DNA of 64,000 nt, taken from Typha latifolia (Eukaryota > Streptophyta > Magnoliopsida > Poales > Typhaceae). The stretch is taken from positions 9,869,188-9,933,187 of the forward strand of contig CM034101.1 in the NCBI GenBank assembly GCA_019914945.1, given 5' to 3'. This document shows positions 1-13,010 of the stretch, one piece after another. The notes under the pieces were generated by a model that saw only the letters and a list, made by a program, of their open reading frames with translations, was not told where the DNA came from and ran no database searches. Position numbers and translations under genes: made by a program. Each line of letters starts with the position of its first letter. Position 1 is the first letter of the stretch.

Positions 1-1385
1 TTTACAATAAAGCAATGCATAAGTATAAAAATACTTTGCGTACCTACAATAAATGATTACACTTTAGTTTAAATTTATACATCAAATGAAGGATAGTTTA
101 GTTAGTTTTATTTCTCATTTATACTTTGCCTTAATTTTATATTACATTAAAGGTAACTAGTCCATCATTATTCTAGATTATAAGTAAATATTAGAATATC
201 ACACTCTAGGTTAGTGATATAATTTTATGAATAAGAATCTAAAATAGCTATTCTAGATTTTTTTTTCTTAACCTCTTGGCCTTGTTCATTTTAAGAGTAC
301 GGGCAATTTTAGAATAAATATGTTTATTTGTTATTCTCAAAATAATATCTTTATTCTAGAAATGACTATTCATATATTTACTTATATTTTTAGAAAAAAT
401 ATAATAAAAAGTAAAAGAAAAGATAAGAAAATTATATTTTATTTTTTCTAACATCTTTTGATTTGATATAAAGTAGATTGACATAGTAGATAGATTACTA
501 AATGGGTTGGCTCTATGTATGCAATGCATACATCTATATATGCATATCATTTGATACATATGCAATGCTTTTGTATTGCGCCACTATGTGTGCAATGTTT
601 TAAAGGTTGCTAGTTATGCAATGCTTTATCTCTATCTGTGCAATGCTTGAGAAGTTTTTACTAATTGTGCAATGGAAGAGAAGTTGTTGGTAGGTGTTCG
701 TTGCCTAAGATATCATTGTGCGGTGTGCAATGCTATGGTTATATATTTGTCACAGACAATGTATTATGAAAGTAAGTATGTAATGCTTGAAAGATAGATA
801 TGCAATTCTTGAGAGGTTGGTATGCAATTCTTCTATATGAATTGAGTATTTCTTTTCGATTACTGGTTACTAATTATTGTTCATCAATTACTATTCACTC
901 AGTATTATTCATCAGTTACTATCCACTCAGTATTATTCATCAATTACTATCATAATTGTTTAAGAGAGAGAGAAGAGAGATGAGAGAGGAGTGATGAATT
1001 ATGATAAGATATTTAAAAGAACTTGTAGTCAAATCAAGAGTAAAAATTACTAATTGAGTTACCATATAATATAAGATATAATTTTGATAAATGATATTTG
1101 TATTTTGGAATATGATTATTCTCATGTTTAATTGTTATTTTGGATTAAAATATCCTATTCCAAAGTAAGGAAAAAATTATTATGAAGTGAACATGGGCAA
1201 AATGAATGTGGTAAAAATATAGACTTTCTAAAAAAAAAATTGTAATACTCGAAGACAATAATAAAGTACACCATATTAATAAACCATGTATTTAGAAATT
1301 ACAATAATTGGAGTAAATAAATAAAGATAGTAACATTTATGTATGAAATAGAGAGTGACACAATGTGTAGTAAAAGGTATATTCT
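1..1385. other. AT-rich intergenic region downstream of GDSL gene 1
   Basis: No supported gene. The stretch is AT-rich, with short open frames that have no recognisable domain or codon character. It holds a dispersed TGCAATGC motif (515-835) and a short tandem repeat (about 875-950) built on the phrase CTCAGTATTATTCATC. It is the 3' flank of the minus-strand GDSL gene ending at 1386. Confidence 0.7.
515..835. repeat. Dispersed TGCAATGC(TT) motif cluster
   Basis: The octamer TGCAATGC, or one-mismatch forms such as TGCAATTC and TGTAATGC, recurs about ten times in 320 bp at irregular spacing of about 20-45 bp. The spacing is not periodic enough for a classical satellite; it looks like a decayed minisatellite or part of a transposon end. 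No function can be assigned. Confidence 0.5.
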
Positions 1386-3696
1386 TCAGAACAAGTATTG
1401 CAAATACTCGTCAAATATTTTGTCCACTATGATCTTGTAGGCCTTCTCAGTTGGGTGGAAGCTGTCCCAGAAAACATACTTAGTAACGTCTGGACAAGTC
1501 GATGATGTCAAACTATTACACAACAATGTGACTTCAATTTCGCCAGTACCGCAGCATCCCTTCGTCGACTCCTCAAAACCTGCAAACAAAAATAGTTAGG
1601 AGCTAGACAAGATGATTCAAAATGTTTGCTCTAGCTCATCTATTTGACATTTTATTGATTAATAATTATTGTGTTTTAACTAATGTTGCTGATATAGTTA
1701 ACTTAAGCAACGAGTTTAGTTAAGTTTAGTTGATGTAATCTGTAACTATTTGATAAAAACATAGTGTGACAGGATGTTAAATGTATATTTTTTGAGGGAT
1801 TTAAAGGGAGGTAAAGATAGGATTACCGTAACCATATGGCTGGTTGATAAGGTCAAGCAAGATGGAGAAGATATCGATGTAGACAACCTTTGATCCATCC
1901 GAGTTGTATTCTTTAACCAAGTCATCAATTGAGGATTTAATCTGGGAATTGAACAATTGTGCCGCTTGATTACGCTTTGGTTCACATTCTCTTGAAATCC
2001 CTCCTCCAACCGTTCTCTGCGAAGGCACACATCCTATGGGTGGAAGACCCACATACCCAATCTTCCGTGCACCCATTTCGTGCAAGTCCTGGAGGGAAAT
2101 AGGAAACAAGAAATCATTATGTTAGTATAAGAGTTGATAGTTTAGAAATGATAAACTACACTATTTATGAAGTCTTTTGGGGAGACCAATTTGGTAAAAG
2201 AAAAATGGTGCAATGATAGAAACTTGGCATAAGGGTGAAACAATAATAGTGGTGGATTAAACTCAAGGGGAAGCAGTTGATACGAGACTCTGGTACTAAT
2301 TGGTTTCCATTAATTGTGACTCACCCTCTTTCTAGATTTTTGTTTGATTGGTATTAATTCTGGTGATTTCCTTTCCAGACGGTTTGACCTACAGTACTAC
2401 ATTCCTTTACAAGATGTAGATAAACTAACTAAATTTCCGTCCTAAATGTACTTAGTATTCATCCCCATTTATGCCAAATCTTAGTATAGCAGACATTAAA
2501 TAGGCATAGTAATTAATTTTTCTCAAAAGAAGAAACTGAAGTTACTCAAAAGACGCTAAAGATCAAAGAATATTTGAAGTCACCCCTATATTCTAATGTT
2601 TTAAGTTTTATAAGTCCATAAAGGAGAGAAGGCGGTGAAACGAGCTCGTCGACTGAAGGAGGCCTACCTGCGGAACGAGGAGGTAGAGGTGGAGGAAGAC
2701 TGAAGCTGTTGCTTATTTTGGTTGTTCTTCAAATATTTTGAAAAGGCTGTGTAATTATTGTTAAACTGTTTGCTGTTGCTTGTGTAACTGATACTGATAT
2801 TATGGTGGTTGGGTAGCTGATTGATACTTATATAGTATTAGCCTGAAGTTTATTTTGATGTTTCGGTAGAAGAATGGTTATTTTGGTTAATCTGACTTAG
2901 CTACGTACGTAAGGCCTGTAGGGTCAATTGTTGTGACAGGTTGTATTCACTTGTTTTTGGGGGACTAGGTGACTGATTATGTCACTAATTAAGTTTTAAT
3001 AAAAATAGGAGCTCAAGCGTGTTTGTCAAAATAAATAATAATAATAATAATAAAAACGGAAGTCATGAATTCCATTCTATACTTAAATATTAGAGTTGTG
3101 GTCCCGTTTTCAAGACGGTTACCCCAATTGCATGCCCACGTACGTCCTAGATATTAAGAAGGGTTATATAGCCTTTTTCTAACTAATGATCAGCAATATA
3201 GCTCACCTTGATGAAGGTAGTAGCTCCAGAGATCAGCAAGTTCACATAGGAAGGAATGTCATAATCCTTGCTCCTGAAAGGAGTCGTAAAATAAGTGTTT
3301 GCAATGTCATCAGTTCCGGCGCAGATGATGAATAAGCTTTGGGAGATGATGCTTGCAGCCTTTTCCTCGCCGGCTATGGCCTTTAGCCTCTCTTTGTATT
3401 CTCCAAATAACTGGAGTTGGTCTCTCATTGATATAACATTCTGACATGGTGCACATATATATCTATTTTTTAACTTCTGAATGTAACCATCAATTAATGT
3501 GGAATAATTCTAGCATGATTCCATATTCAAAGTTTACCACAATGACTGGGGTGAGAGGGTCATATCCAGTGGCACCTGAAGCAAAGCTAACACCAGTTAG
3601 GATATCCTCAGGCTGGAGGTCAACACCAAGGTAAGGTGGTAGTAGCTCCTTCACACCCAGTCCTGAAGCTGAATTTTCCAAATAAAAGTCAATTAG

Positions 3697-3733
<37 letters not shown>

Positions 3734-4361
3734 GTATAAGAGGTTACATGCATGCATGTAATTATTTTGCAAGCTATAAATTTAGTCCATTTAAGAGATG
3801 ATCTAATCTAGCTGTACGGTAATGCCTGCAATGGTGGCTTCCAATATTGTGTCTCTCTTAAATGAAAAGTTACAGGCTCCATATATATATAAAAATATAT
3901 ATAGTAGATCCTAGTCGACCATTCTACATCAAGGAATATTGGATTTTGTGACAAGTTGCATGCTCTTCTCTTTAAACAAAGACATTACTCCTCCTTCCTA
4001 TCATAACAAATAAAGAAAAGGCTAAGCAAGAAGACGAGAAGAATGTAATGAAAAGCGTTTGCTATGTACCTATGAAGTCAGTAGGAATCTTTCCATTTGA
4101 GAACCTCCCGGTCGCCTTGTGCCCGATGAAATCCTGGCCGTAGGGCGGGAAGTCGCACCTGATCGGACTTTTGAGCACATTGTTGTTGCCAGGATCGACG
4201 ATGGAATCTCCGAACACGATAACCGCTGGAACCTTCGGAGTCGTCTGATTTGAAGGGTGTGCCGAGGCTCGAACAAGCCAAAAAAAAAGTATAACTAGAA
4301 GGCAACCTGGAGAACTAGAAGCAATGGGAGAACGTCTCTTCTTCTCCATTCTTCCTCTCAT
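1386..4361 (-). CDS. GDSL esterase/lipase, EXL-like, five exons, 370 aa (gene 1)
   Basis: Secreted SGNH/GDSL-type serine hydrolase, expected to cleave ester bonds of lipids or cell-wall esters in the apoplast. Exons (minus strand) are 4361-4070, 3668-3538, 3440-3207, 2088-1827 and 1579-1386, with GT-AG introns; the sum is 1113 bp, an exact multiple of three. A hydrophobic signal segment lies at about residues 19-34. Block I is [13 protein letters not shown] with nucleophile Ser53. Block III is [12 protein letters not shown] (about 181-192), carrying Asp where many family members have Asn, as is common in the EXL group. Block V is [12 protein letters not shown] with Asp345 and His348. GCCGTG precedes it. 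Total length is normal for the family. I chose the first ATG (4361); an in-frame ATG at 4349 is an alternative. Intron 3 is about 1.1 kb. It is a paralogue of the gene at 30232-34643. The substrate is not deducible. Confidence 0.93.
3700..3730. repeat. (AT)n microsatellite in intron 1 of GDSL gene 1
   Basis: About 15 uninterrupted AT dinucleotides within the intron between exons 1 and 2. No effect on splicing is evident. Confidence 0.9.
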
Positions 4362-6927
4362 TAGCAATGTGTGTGATTAATTTACTCAAAAGGCATGCAC
4401 TGGAGCTCATATTTATTGACTTCTGCCAACATATGTCAAATGGAAATTTAAGGCCATATGTGTTAAATGGAATATTTTAAGGTGTTCTAAGAATTGCAAC
4501 TGTTTCATTGGTGCATAGTAACAAATTATCCGTATGATGAAATTTTAATTTACTATGTTATTTCAATTCTTTCTTTCTAACACTCCTTGGAATCATCAAT
4601 TGTTTATATAGAACCAGGTGCTCATGCAATTAGTCAATATATTTAATCATTCTTTACTATTCGATTATATCATAGAAGAAGTACTTATAATTTATAAACC
4701 AACTTCGATGAGAAATGTTCATGTATATTTTATCCTCTTTTCCCTCTTGTCTATCAGTAAGTTTTACATTCTTAAAATTACGTATGAAGTTCATTGTAGG
4801 TAGAGAAAAGAGCATGCATTCAATTATATAGCAGCTAACTGCATCAATAAGTGCGGTTGAGCGAATCAATAAGAGAAACCAATCCCTCAGAAGTGGCCAC
4901 ATCCACTGATACAATCATATAATTTATTGGATAATATTATATCTGATCTCACATCACAATCCAACTATACCAAGCCTAGTTTTTAATCTCCAAGTGGCTC
5001 CATATATGGAGGGTGTTGGACAAACGTGGAGATGCAAATGATTGGTTATTGATACAAGATGAAGCAGTCGGTCTACCTTCATCATATTGGTGAATTGAAG
5101 TGGTGGTTTTACGAGTGTTAAAGTAAAAGATAAAATGTTTATTGTCAAGGGTGTAGAACTATACTTAGATATACCTGGATTAGGGGTTTGAATTATTCTG
5201 TGTGGACCAGGTTATGTGTTATTTTTTCATTGTAATATCTTCGTGCAGTATTATACTTTGTGTTGTATGATTATCTTCACCTCATGTTATACTTCATGCC
5301 ATACACTACTTTGTGCAATATTATAGTTCATGTAATATTTGCAATTAAGCAAATATGGACTATGAGTAGCTAGCAAAATATGAGTAGAGTAGGTGGGACT
5401 TCATATATTCAAGCTCGATATTTTTATACATTTTCTGCGGTGATCAAATCTACTTTCAAGTTCATGTGATAGATCTATTCATGATCATCCTATGATCCGT
5501 TTAGATGACTATGACATAATTAGGGAATAGTTCTAAGCTAGACTAAAAATCTTCCTAAGGTGAACCTAATTTCTTTATTGGTTAGTAGAAAAGACATATT
5601 GCATTTATTATATGGTGATATTCCTTGTGACCCTAATCAGAATTATGAGAAAAAGATCTGACTGTTATCTCAAGGTTGAGAAGTTCTGCATAATAAAATT
5701 TAGTATATATTATTAATTGGTTATTTGTATTATTCTTACTTGTGTTTTATATTCACATTCTGAGCATACTAGTCACTGATTCTTGAGCTTTAATTTTTAA
5801 AATATACTTATGGATAGATTTTACCAACAACTTTTGGGTGGATTCATCTACTCTAAAATTGTTAGCTTGTTAAACTCTTTTAATATTTTAAATATTAATC
5901 GGAATGACAAATAAACAAAATGCACTTGGGCTTATTTGCCTCCAATTAAGATTTGTCTACTCTCTTTTTGTTACATTAGTTGCTTCAAAGACATTGGCGG
6001 TATGATTGGCTTATCTTTATTCCTTGAGAATTTAAGTTATCAGCTCAAATTATATTATAATTTTTTTATATTATGAATTTGAAAAGTTCGTGTATCTCAA
6101 ACCTATTGGGATATATGATCGATTATGATTCTAAAGTAGGGTCATAACATTTTAGGAGGATATTTCTAACCAAGATAGGGAGATTGACAAAAAGCTTCAA
6201 TAATGGTCAGAAATTTAAGTGGTGCCAATGAGGATGAACTTAAACAATTCTGACCACTCTCTTCCCTACATTAATAACAACAAAGTGCTTTCTCTCTAAA
6301 ATAATCTTTGGTCTAAAGTCCAATTAGCAGGCATGTAAGTATTAAATGAAAATAAGAATTTTCTCTTTCTAATTAAAAGGTAAGACGAGCAAATTGATTA
6401 GTAAATAGTGAAGTTGGGTGATTGTGCAATAGATAAAATGAAACATAGAAAAACTACTATATCAAATGTATCTTGGGTTTATCGAGCAAACTGCTCCCTT
6501 AATATATATGTGGATGCAAATCTTTTCAAATATATAAAGCCATATGATCCCCTAAGTGATTGTCAAAACTCATTCATTCAATCTTTAAAGAAAAGAGAAG
6601 AATTGCAAGCCTTTTGTTAATATTGATTTCTCATTAATTTAACACTACAGAAATTCCATTTTGAAACACATAAAAACCAAATGACCGCTTTAAACCCTCT
6701 GAAGCCTAACCACAATTGAAGAAAAGGTGAACTACTAGAATAAACAAAATAGCATTTGAATGATGTTATATAGCAGATTCAGATGTATAAAACATTGCAC
6801 ATAAATATTATAGCCAGTTGCGTAGTTAGAAAAAAAAAACTTAAAAGACATTTCAATTAAGAGGAAAAGAAAGGGTCTTATAGAGAGCATGAAAGAATTA
6901 GATTCCAAAAGTTTTTACTAGATATAT
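4362..6927. other. Intergenic region upstream of GDSL gene 1
   Basis: AT-rich sequence including the putative promoter of the minus-strand GDSL gene (an AATAAATAT-like TATA candidate, read on the minus strand, lies about 50-60 bp upstream of the ATG, unproven). Several open frames of 60-85 codons occur here but none shows a domain, splice-supported extension or plant-like coding composition. No transposon end is recognised with confidence. Confidence 0.6.
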
Positions 6928-7462
6928 ATTACAAACTAAATATGGATTGATCTGAATATAAGAAAATTATAAAAATTTAGGTGGTGGTAGCTCACGTAGG
7001 GTTCTAATAACTTCGGTTTTACTTAAATTAGAGATTGAGATAAAAAGATATAAATAAAATAATAGAGCAAGGTCAAAATGGAGACAGACAGTAAATATCC
7101 GATGTTGCGATGGTCGTCGAAGGGTGATGGATGGCTAAGGGTAGTGGTGGTGGATGGCCATATAGTATGGCGGCTCATGATGGAAGAAGGTGACTGGGGT
7201 TTGGAAGATCGAAAGACTTTTACGATTTTGATCTACTAAATGCTATATGAAAGATAAAGATGAAAAGAATAAATGGCTAAATTCACATTCATTCAATAAT
7301 AATTATCAACACATGCATTCCTATTTATAAGAGAAAATACTAGCAGATCATATCTGCATACAGATTATTCAATTTATTTGAAATTTAAAATAACAAAATA
7401 AAATAAACTAACTTAACTTAATTTGACTTGACTTAACTCAAGTATGTTAACGGATCATAATA
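6928..7462 (-). mobile_element. Solo LTR, non-autonomous LTR family A (minus strand)
   Basis: Read on the minus strand this aligns by eye with the family-A LTRs at 21646-22213 and 36777-37338: a start like TTATGATCCG, a run of TTAAGTCAAGT-like repeats, the phrase TTTTAAATTTCAAATAAATTG, a CTATAAATAGGA-like TATA equivalent, a CATCC-ACC-ACC-ACC rich stretch and the 3' phrase CCACCACCTAAATTTTTATA. No internal region or second LTR adjoins it, so it looks like a solo LTR left by recombination. Flanking 5-bp duplications are not preserved. Confidence 0.75.
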
Positions 7463-10120
7463 AAATATAACTTTGAAAGGAATTGTGGTATTTTTTTTAT
7501 TTTATAAATAATTCTCTTTCTGAAATAGGATAGAATTTCGAAGCTAATTATTAGCCTGCTAGGATAGAGAAAAGAGGAAAGAAGAGACGAGAAAGATGGG
7601 GAGAGAAAATATATTTTTCGGAATTTGAATTATATTTTAGGAGAGAAAAAGAACAAAGGAAAAGAAAAGAGAAAAATTAGCTCTAACTTTCATTTTGTCT
7701 TTCTTTTCAAAAGTAAGAGAAGGAGAGAGAATATACCCTTTTTATATTTTAACAAGCCAATATGCCTACTATATTATATTATTTATTTAAATTTTTTAGA
7801 TTTTATTAGCAAATTTAAAGAAGAATAATTAAATATCAAATATTATAGCTTGTGTTATATATTATAGCTCGCAGATAACATAACTCTGTGTTACTTTTAT
7901 TTGAACTTTATTTATTTAAATAGTAATCTTATGGATGTTATAGCTTATGTTAGTTTATTTTAATATCAATTAAATATTATAATAATAAATATGCTATTTT
8001 CTCTTCTTTTTTTTTCCTTGTTAAACCATATAAAACTTATTTTTCTCTTTTTTTTCTGTCGATTGCATAAAAACAAGATGGGAGAAAATTCTCATCTTCT
8101 ATTTTATTATTTGATATGTGAATATTGAAAATTTTGGAGAAAAATAAGGAGCAAAAAAAAAGAAAAGAAAAAAGGAGGAATCATCTTTATTGCAAGTAAT
8201 TAATAAGAAATTCTTCTTGCTAGTGAAAGGACCACCATGGAAAGGACATCTACCAAAACCATGGGCATGCATGATTTAATACATTGTTCTATCTATCAAA
8301 GTCCAAACTATTATTTAATAAGAGAACTAACTTTCACCTACTTGAATCAACATTTATTTTCACCTACCGAATTATATAGATTCTAGCTAGTGGTCTAGCC
8401 TAGCTCTAGATTTTGCCTCCATCCTGCTAGATTCAAAACCAACAATTAATTCGTTGCTCCTTATGAGCAAATAGTTGGTGAGTAATGCTTAGTTGGATGA
8501 TGATGAAAGTTCATAGCTAAATGTTTACAATTTTGCGACATAACACACAGAATTTAGATCATTGAGTGTGATTGCTCATAATTGTTGATGATTTTTGTTT
8601 TTCAGAAAATAGTCAAATAAATTTGTTCAATTTGTAATCTGATCTACTTTTTTTTTTCTGTGCAATAAATTTTCGTATAACATCCTATTATTATTTTGAC
8701 TAATATGGAGGCAACCCTCCTAAATTACACAACACTACATTTCTCTGCAATTGATGAACTTATCAGCATGAGTCACAACGCTCTCCTCCTTCCTCCTATA
8801 CCTTTATCATAAAACTGTTGATGAATTGACCCATCTTCTGTTAGCATTGAAAGAAAAACAAAGATAGGAGAACTTTCCTACATCCTCTTTTGGCTTTCTA
8901 CTTTCCTTTATCTTTGGTTTAATTCTCTTTGTGGGACCTTAATCAGAGATAAACAAATAAAGATTATCTTTGTGGGACCCGATAATTAATAGCATAGCTC
9001 TGACACTTTAATATCTCCAACCACATTAGCCTGCAATAATAGCCAGGAAACCAACAGAGTGGAAGCTGGACATGCAGGACTTTCCATAATGGAGAGGGAA
9101 AGGAAATCGACGTGTTATTCACTCGACTACTCGTCTGGTATTCTCTCAATCCATCTGCTTGCTCATGAGTTATTAAATGTGATCATGAAAATAGATTACA
9201 GGTTGCTAGGTATTCTAGTCGCAATTCGATCTTATATATATATATATATATATATATTAAATGTTTTGAGACTAGAGATTAGGTGGAGCACTATAATGTA
9301 AAGATTAGCTTTAACTAATTTTATTTCATTAGTTTGAATACCTTCGTTAAACAATATAGTGTATTATTATATATGCCTTAGCATTTCCCCAACTTACTTT
9401 CCATCGCTACAAAACTGAAGGTGAAGTAAATGACGCCGACCTATTTTTTCTGCATCTCAACAAATGAGATTACAAGAACTTATGAACCATCATAGAATAT
9501 ACTCTCAATAACGAAAAGAGGCTTCTGAGCCTTGGGCCTTCAATCAGAGTCTAATAGGCAGAATAAGACTCCATAGAAAAAAAATGTTTTTCTTTAAAAG
9601 AAAGGCATGTAGGTATAAATTTCATTTAAAGGAGATAGAGTGACGGTCATTTGATACAAACTATATCCACTTGATTCAAGTGGTTGTATCCTGACAAACA
9701 AAATAAGATATCAAGCCTTATGGCTTGGAGAGGGAGAAGACCTCTCCTCTCTCCTAATAACTCAGGCTAGGAGAGGAGGGAGTAACTCACCGGCAGCATA
9801 GAAAAAGGTCCTCTAAAATAGAGGATAAAACTTGCACCAAACTGAGCTAGAGTTAGATAGAGTTTCTATTCATAAAAAGAATTGTTTTGTAGTGTAAAGT
9901 TCACTTTGGTTTTTGAAAATGGGCAAGTACAAGTGTAAATTTCAAATCCAATTTATACTTAGAATAGTATACATGTCATACCATAATTTTATTTTATTTT
10001 TGGAATACAGACAACTTCCTGGATCTTGATTTGATTACTTTATTGTATGAAATGATGTATTGTTAGATTTTATTTTCTACATTAAAACTAATGTGAGTGA
10101 CACTATGTGTATGTGGAAGT
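7463..10120. other. AT-rich intergenic region with an (AT)n tract
   Basis: No gene is supported. Purine-rich stretches occur at 7560-7740. A microsatellite of AT repeats lies at about 9233-9257. Open frames of up to 80 codons lack any family signature. The right edge is the target-site duplication of the LINE. Confidence 0.6.
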
Positions 10121-10138
10121 AAAGTATATTTTACACTT
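10121..10138. repeat. LINE target-site duplication, left copy
   Basis: AAAGTATATTTTACACTT, 18 bp, is identical to positions 20925-20942. The pair brackets a complete LINE insertion. Confidence 0.95.
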
Positions 10139-10221
10139 GTTGGGGATAGCAACAAAGAGAGATTTTAATGTGCGACTTCTCACACAATTTCGAGGCTACT
10201 TGTTGCTTTCACTCTGTCTCT

Positions 10222-10342
10222 ATGGCCTCGGGAGAGAAGATGATGACCCCTTCCCCCTCTCTACCCTCTTCTCCGAATGGTGAACCTTCTCGTTTGGAAC
10301 CTAATTTGGGCTACACCTAGACTCCTAACCCTAGTCCTGGGG
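10222..10342 (+). pseudogene. LINE ORF1, N-terminal fragment
   Basis: ATG at 10222 begins a reading frame starting MASGEKMMTPSPSLPSSPN, with one in-frame TAG. It is cut at 10342 by the gypsy insertion and resumes at about 15361, where a Ser/Pro-rich tract follows. ORF1 proteins of plant LINEs bind RNA. The sense of the reading frame across the insertion supports the nested model. Confidence 0.7.
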
Positions 10343-11245
10343 TGATGTGATTCAGACCACACTGAGTCATCTCGAGCATGAATACAACCTATGGGGATCT
10401 ATTCTTATTTTATTTTAGTTGTTTCCTTCAGAAAAATAAGGATTCTGTATATTGCATTTGAATGCCCCTTGTGAATGCTTGTAGGTGTTCGCGTTGATAG
10501 AGAACATAATTTGTGTGTTCAAATGCACTCGACCCTGTTCAAACGCCCACGTGCGAATGCCAGAATACGTTTGCATTGACAGTGAACGCGAATTGCGAGT
10601 TAGTGAACACGAATTGCGCGTTCGAACGCGCTCGATCTTGTTCGAATGCGATCAATAATAATTCATTGTTTCTAGAGTTATTATTTGCCATTTTGGCTTG
10701 TTAGGTTAGCCTCTTAAGATGTTAATAGCAACCTAAAGGATCATTATGAATTAATATTAGTTTTCTATTCCTTCCCTTCCTCTCTACCCTAATTCTTCTC
10801 CCTCTTTGTTCAAGCCCTAGCCGTGTGTCATCTCAACAACGGTTACCTCTAATCCCCCTCAAATATCGAGTCTTCCCTCCTTGGGATCTCGACCAACTTC
10901 TCCCCTCTCATACTTATCCCATCAACACCACGTGCCACCCAATCCATCACTATTATCACCTCTCTTACCCCATCATCACCATTATCACCTCTCTTACCCC
11001 CATCATCACCATCACTCGTCACATTCACGTTCACCCCACTTTTATGTATTTTTGCCCCAGATATAGTCAGAATTTGCTAAAGGCATGAGTACTAAAAACG
11101 TAGATCAGAAAGTTACAGATCGACCACCACTAGTATTGTAATTTTTTGTTTACAGTAGAATATTTTAAGATTATTTTTCTCCGACTACGCGGACTATTTC
11201 ACTGCATCCGAGCTTAATCGCATAGCAGATGCTCGGTTCAAATCA
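10343..11245 (+). repeat. 5' LTR of the first gypsy element
   Basis: Begins TGATGTGATTCAGACC and ends GGTTCAAATCA just before the primer-binding site. The beginning is similar to the LTRs at 40072 and 44261 (GATTC, GTC-TCGAGCATG, TTTAGTT). It contains two TTCGAA palindromes and related GTTCAAATG forms at 10500-10650. Its second half matches the truncated 3' LTR at 14926-15355, including the phrase CTCTACCCTAATTCTTCTC. Confidence 0.85.
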
Positions 11246-11247
11246 AG

Positions 11248-11262
11248 TGGTATCAGAGCCAC
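11248..11262 (+). promoter_or_regulatory. Primer-binding site (initiator tRNA-Met)
   Basis: TGGTATCAGAGCCAC is the standard plant gypsy/copia site complementary to the 3' end of initiator tRNA-Met. It starts two bases after the LTR end. Confidence 0.92.
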
Positions 11263-11277
11263 CGTTCCTCGGACACT

Positions 11278-12569
11278 ATGCCAACAACCAGATCTATGGC
11301 ATCGAGACCCAATAAAGGCACCTCCGCTGAGGGGGAGGCCATGGAGACTATCCAATCATAGGCCAACCCAAACTCATCGGTCGGAACTTCTCCAACGACC
11401 TCCACGGTCAACTCAAATCTAATCAAGATGTTCGTAGACATGATTGAGACACAACGAGCCATGAAAGCATCGATGGAAGCCATGACTCAAGTCCTCTTAG
11501 GCGCACCAAGGGTATGGCAGCGATCGAGTTCCCTACTCGAGCCCCGATTGCACCACCGATGGAACCACATTTTTGCCAAGGGACACCACCTCCACCATTC
11601 CGTACCAAGCTGGAGGAAGATCATGAAGTTCCCATGGGTGGTCACACTAGGAGGCCCTTGCTGCCTACACTAGCCAAAAGGCAGAATGTATCACCACCAA
11701 TTTTTCACTATGATCGAGCACCGAATCCACCTCTCCACAATGACGATGATGAGTGGACAGATTACGAAGAACCAGCAACCCCTCAACACCATCCTAGGGA
11801 TGTTGGATTAAACTCGAGGGAAAGAAGGCCCAACTGACATGAAGAAGAAGAAGAACATGGCATTCGTGGAGGGATTGTTTGCCTCATCTTCCTGCCCTTC
11901 AACAGAGGAGATCCACTCGATTGGATTTATTGAGCGGAGCAATTCTTCGAGTACCAAAGAACACCTAATGCACAAAAATATTGTTAGCATCCGCTTATCT
12001 TGAAGACACCGCCATCCAATGGTACCAGGCCATGAATTGAGCTCAACCCTATCGAACGTGCGAGGAGTTGCTGATGCTATTTGCATCCGATTTGGACCCT
12101 CCAGTTATGCCAAGCTGCTCTCACCATGCTAACCCAAAGGACTACGGTAAGAGCACATTGCTTGAGTGTGGGGTTGGTTGGATTCCCAACTTAAGAGCAC
12201 ATTCATTAGTGGCCTTAAGCAGGACATTCAAGCCGAACTGAAGGCTGCTTGACCAACCACATTGCTTGAGACATTTGCAACAACTCAATTGATGGAAAAG
12301 AAGCTTCAAGAGCTTTGGTTGGCGACAAAAGGGGGTTGGAGCACCACGGAGTTTAGAGTAGTGCCTCGGCAAACTATAACCGCACATCATGTATCAATAG
12401 CTCCATCGAGGACAACAGGTGCAAGATTACCTCCACGGCACAATCAGAGGTGATGGGACCTCTCTGAACTACCACGAGACCTACACTAGCCCAAGTTGAA
12501 GAAAGAAGAGCTAAAGGGCTATGTTTTAATTGTGATGAGCGATTCACTCCCGAGCACAAACTTGCCCAA
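11278..12569 (+). pseudogene. Gypsy gag, degenerate
   Basis: ATG at 11278 opens MPTTRSMASRPNKGTSAEG, typical of chromovirus gag starts, then stops and frameshifts interrupt it. Recognisable parts are a MIETQRAMKASMEAMTQ helical segment (about 11437), the capsid region at about 11850-12250, and a degenerate knuckle CFNCDERFTPEHKLAQL (about 12512-12562), preceded by EERRAKGL. It forms particles in active elements and is non-functional here. Confidence 0.8.
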
Positions 12570-13010
12570 TTGGCAGCCATGGTGATGTTGTTGGACGATG
12601 CAGAAGATGAGGAGGAAGAGGAAATAGTGGAAGATGAACTAGAGGACTTGGCAAAAGATCAGGAAGTCTTGGAGAGCAACGAAGAGGTCCATGCCAAGAT
12701 ATCCATGCATGTCTACACTAGTGCTAACGCACTTTGGACTCTTCGGGTCAATGGCACCATGAAGAATCAAATAGTGAGGATCCTCATCGACACCGGGAGC
12801 ACCCACAACTTCATGGATAAGCATGTGGTCAAGAAGATAGGAATGACTATAGACGCTACCTCTAGATTCGATGTAGCTTTGGGAGACGGCACGACACTCC
12901 GGGCGAATGACGTATGCCGAGGGGTTTGTTTGAAGATTCAAGGCAATTCCTTCACCTTAGATCTTCACCCCTTGGCCTTATAAGGAGTTGACATTGTATT
13001 GGGGACTCAA
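12570..13010 (+). pseudogene. Gypsy aspartic protease region
   Basis: A 137-codon open frame with an acidic linker and then the retropepsin active site RILIDTGSTHNFMDKHV, the DTG triad being intact, followed by LGDGTTLRANDVC and LDLHPLAL. The next motif, GTQW, is broken by a TAG in place of the Trp codon. The family cuts gag-pol polyprotein. It is the best-preserved part of this element. Confidence 0.85.

Noticed and set aside
6408..6620. 70-codon frame
   Set aside because: AT-rich intergenic position, no homologous pattern or regulatory context.
10500..10660. GTTCGAA sites as RNA polymerase III B boxes
   Set aside because: The core resembles GGTTCGANNCC but the required flanking bases are usually absent and there is no A box at proper spacing.
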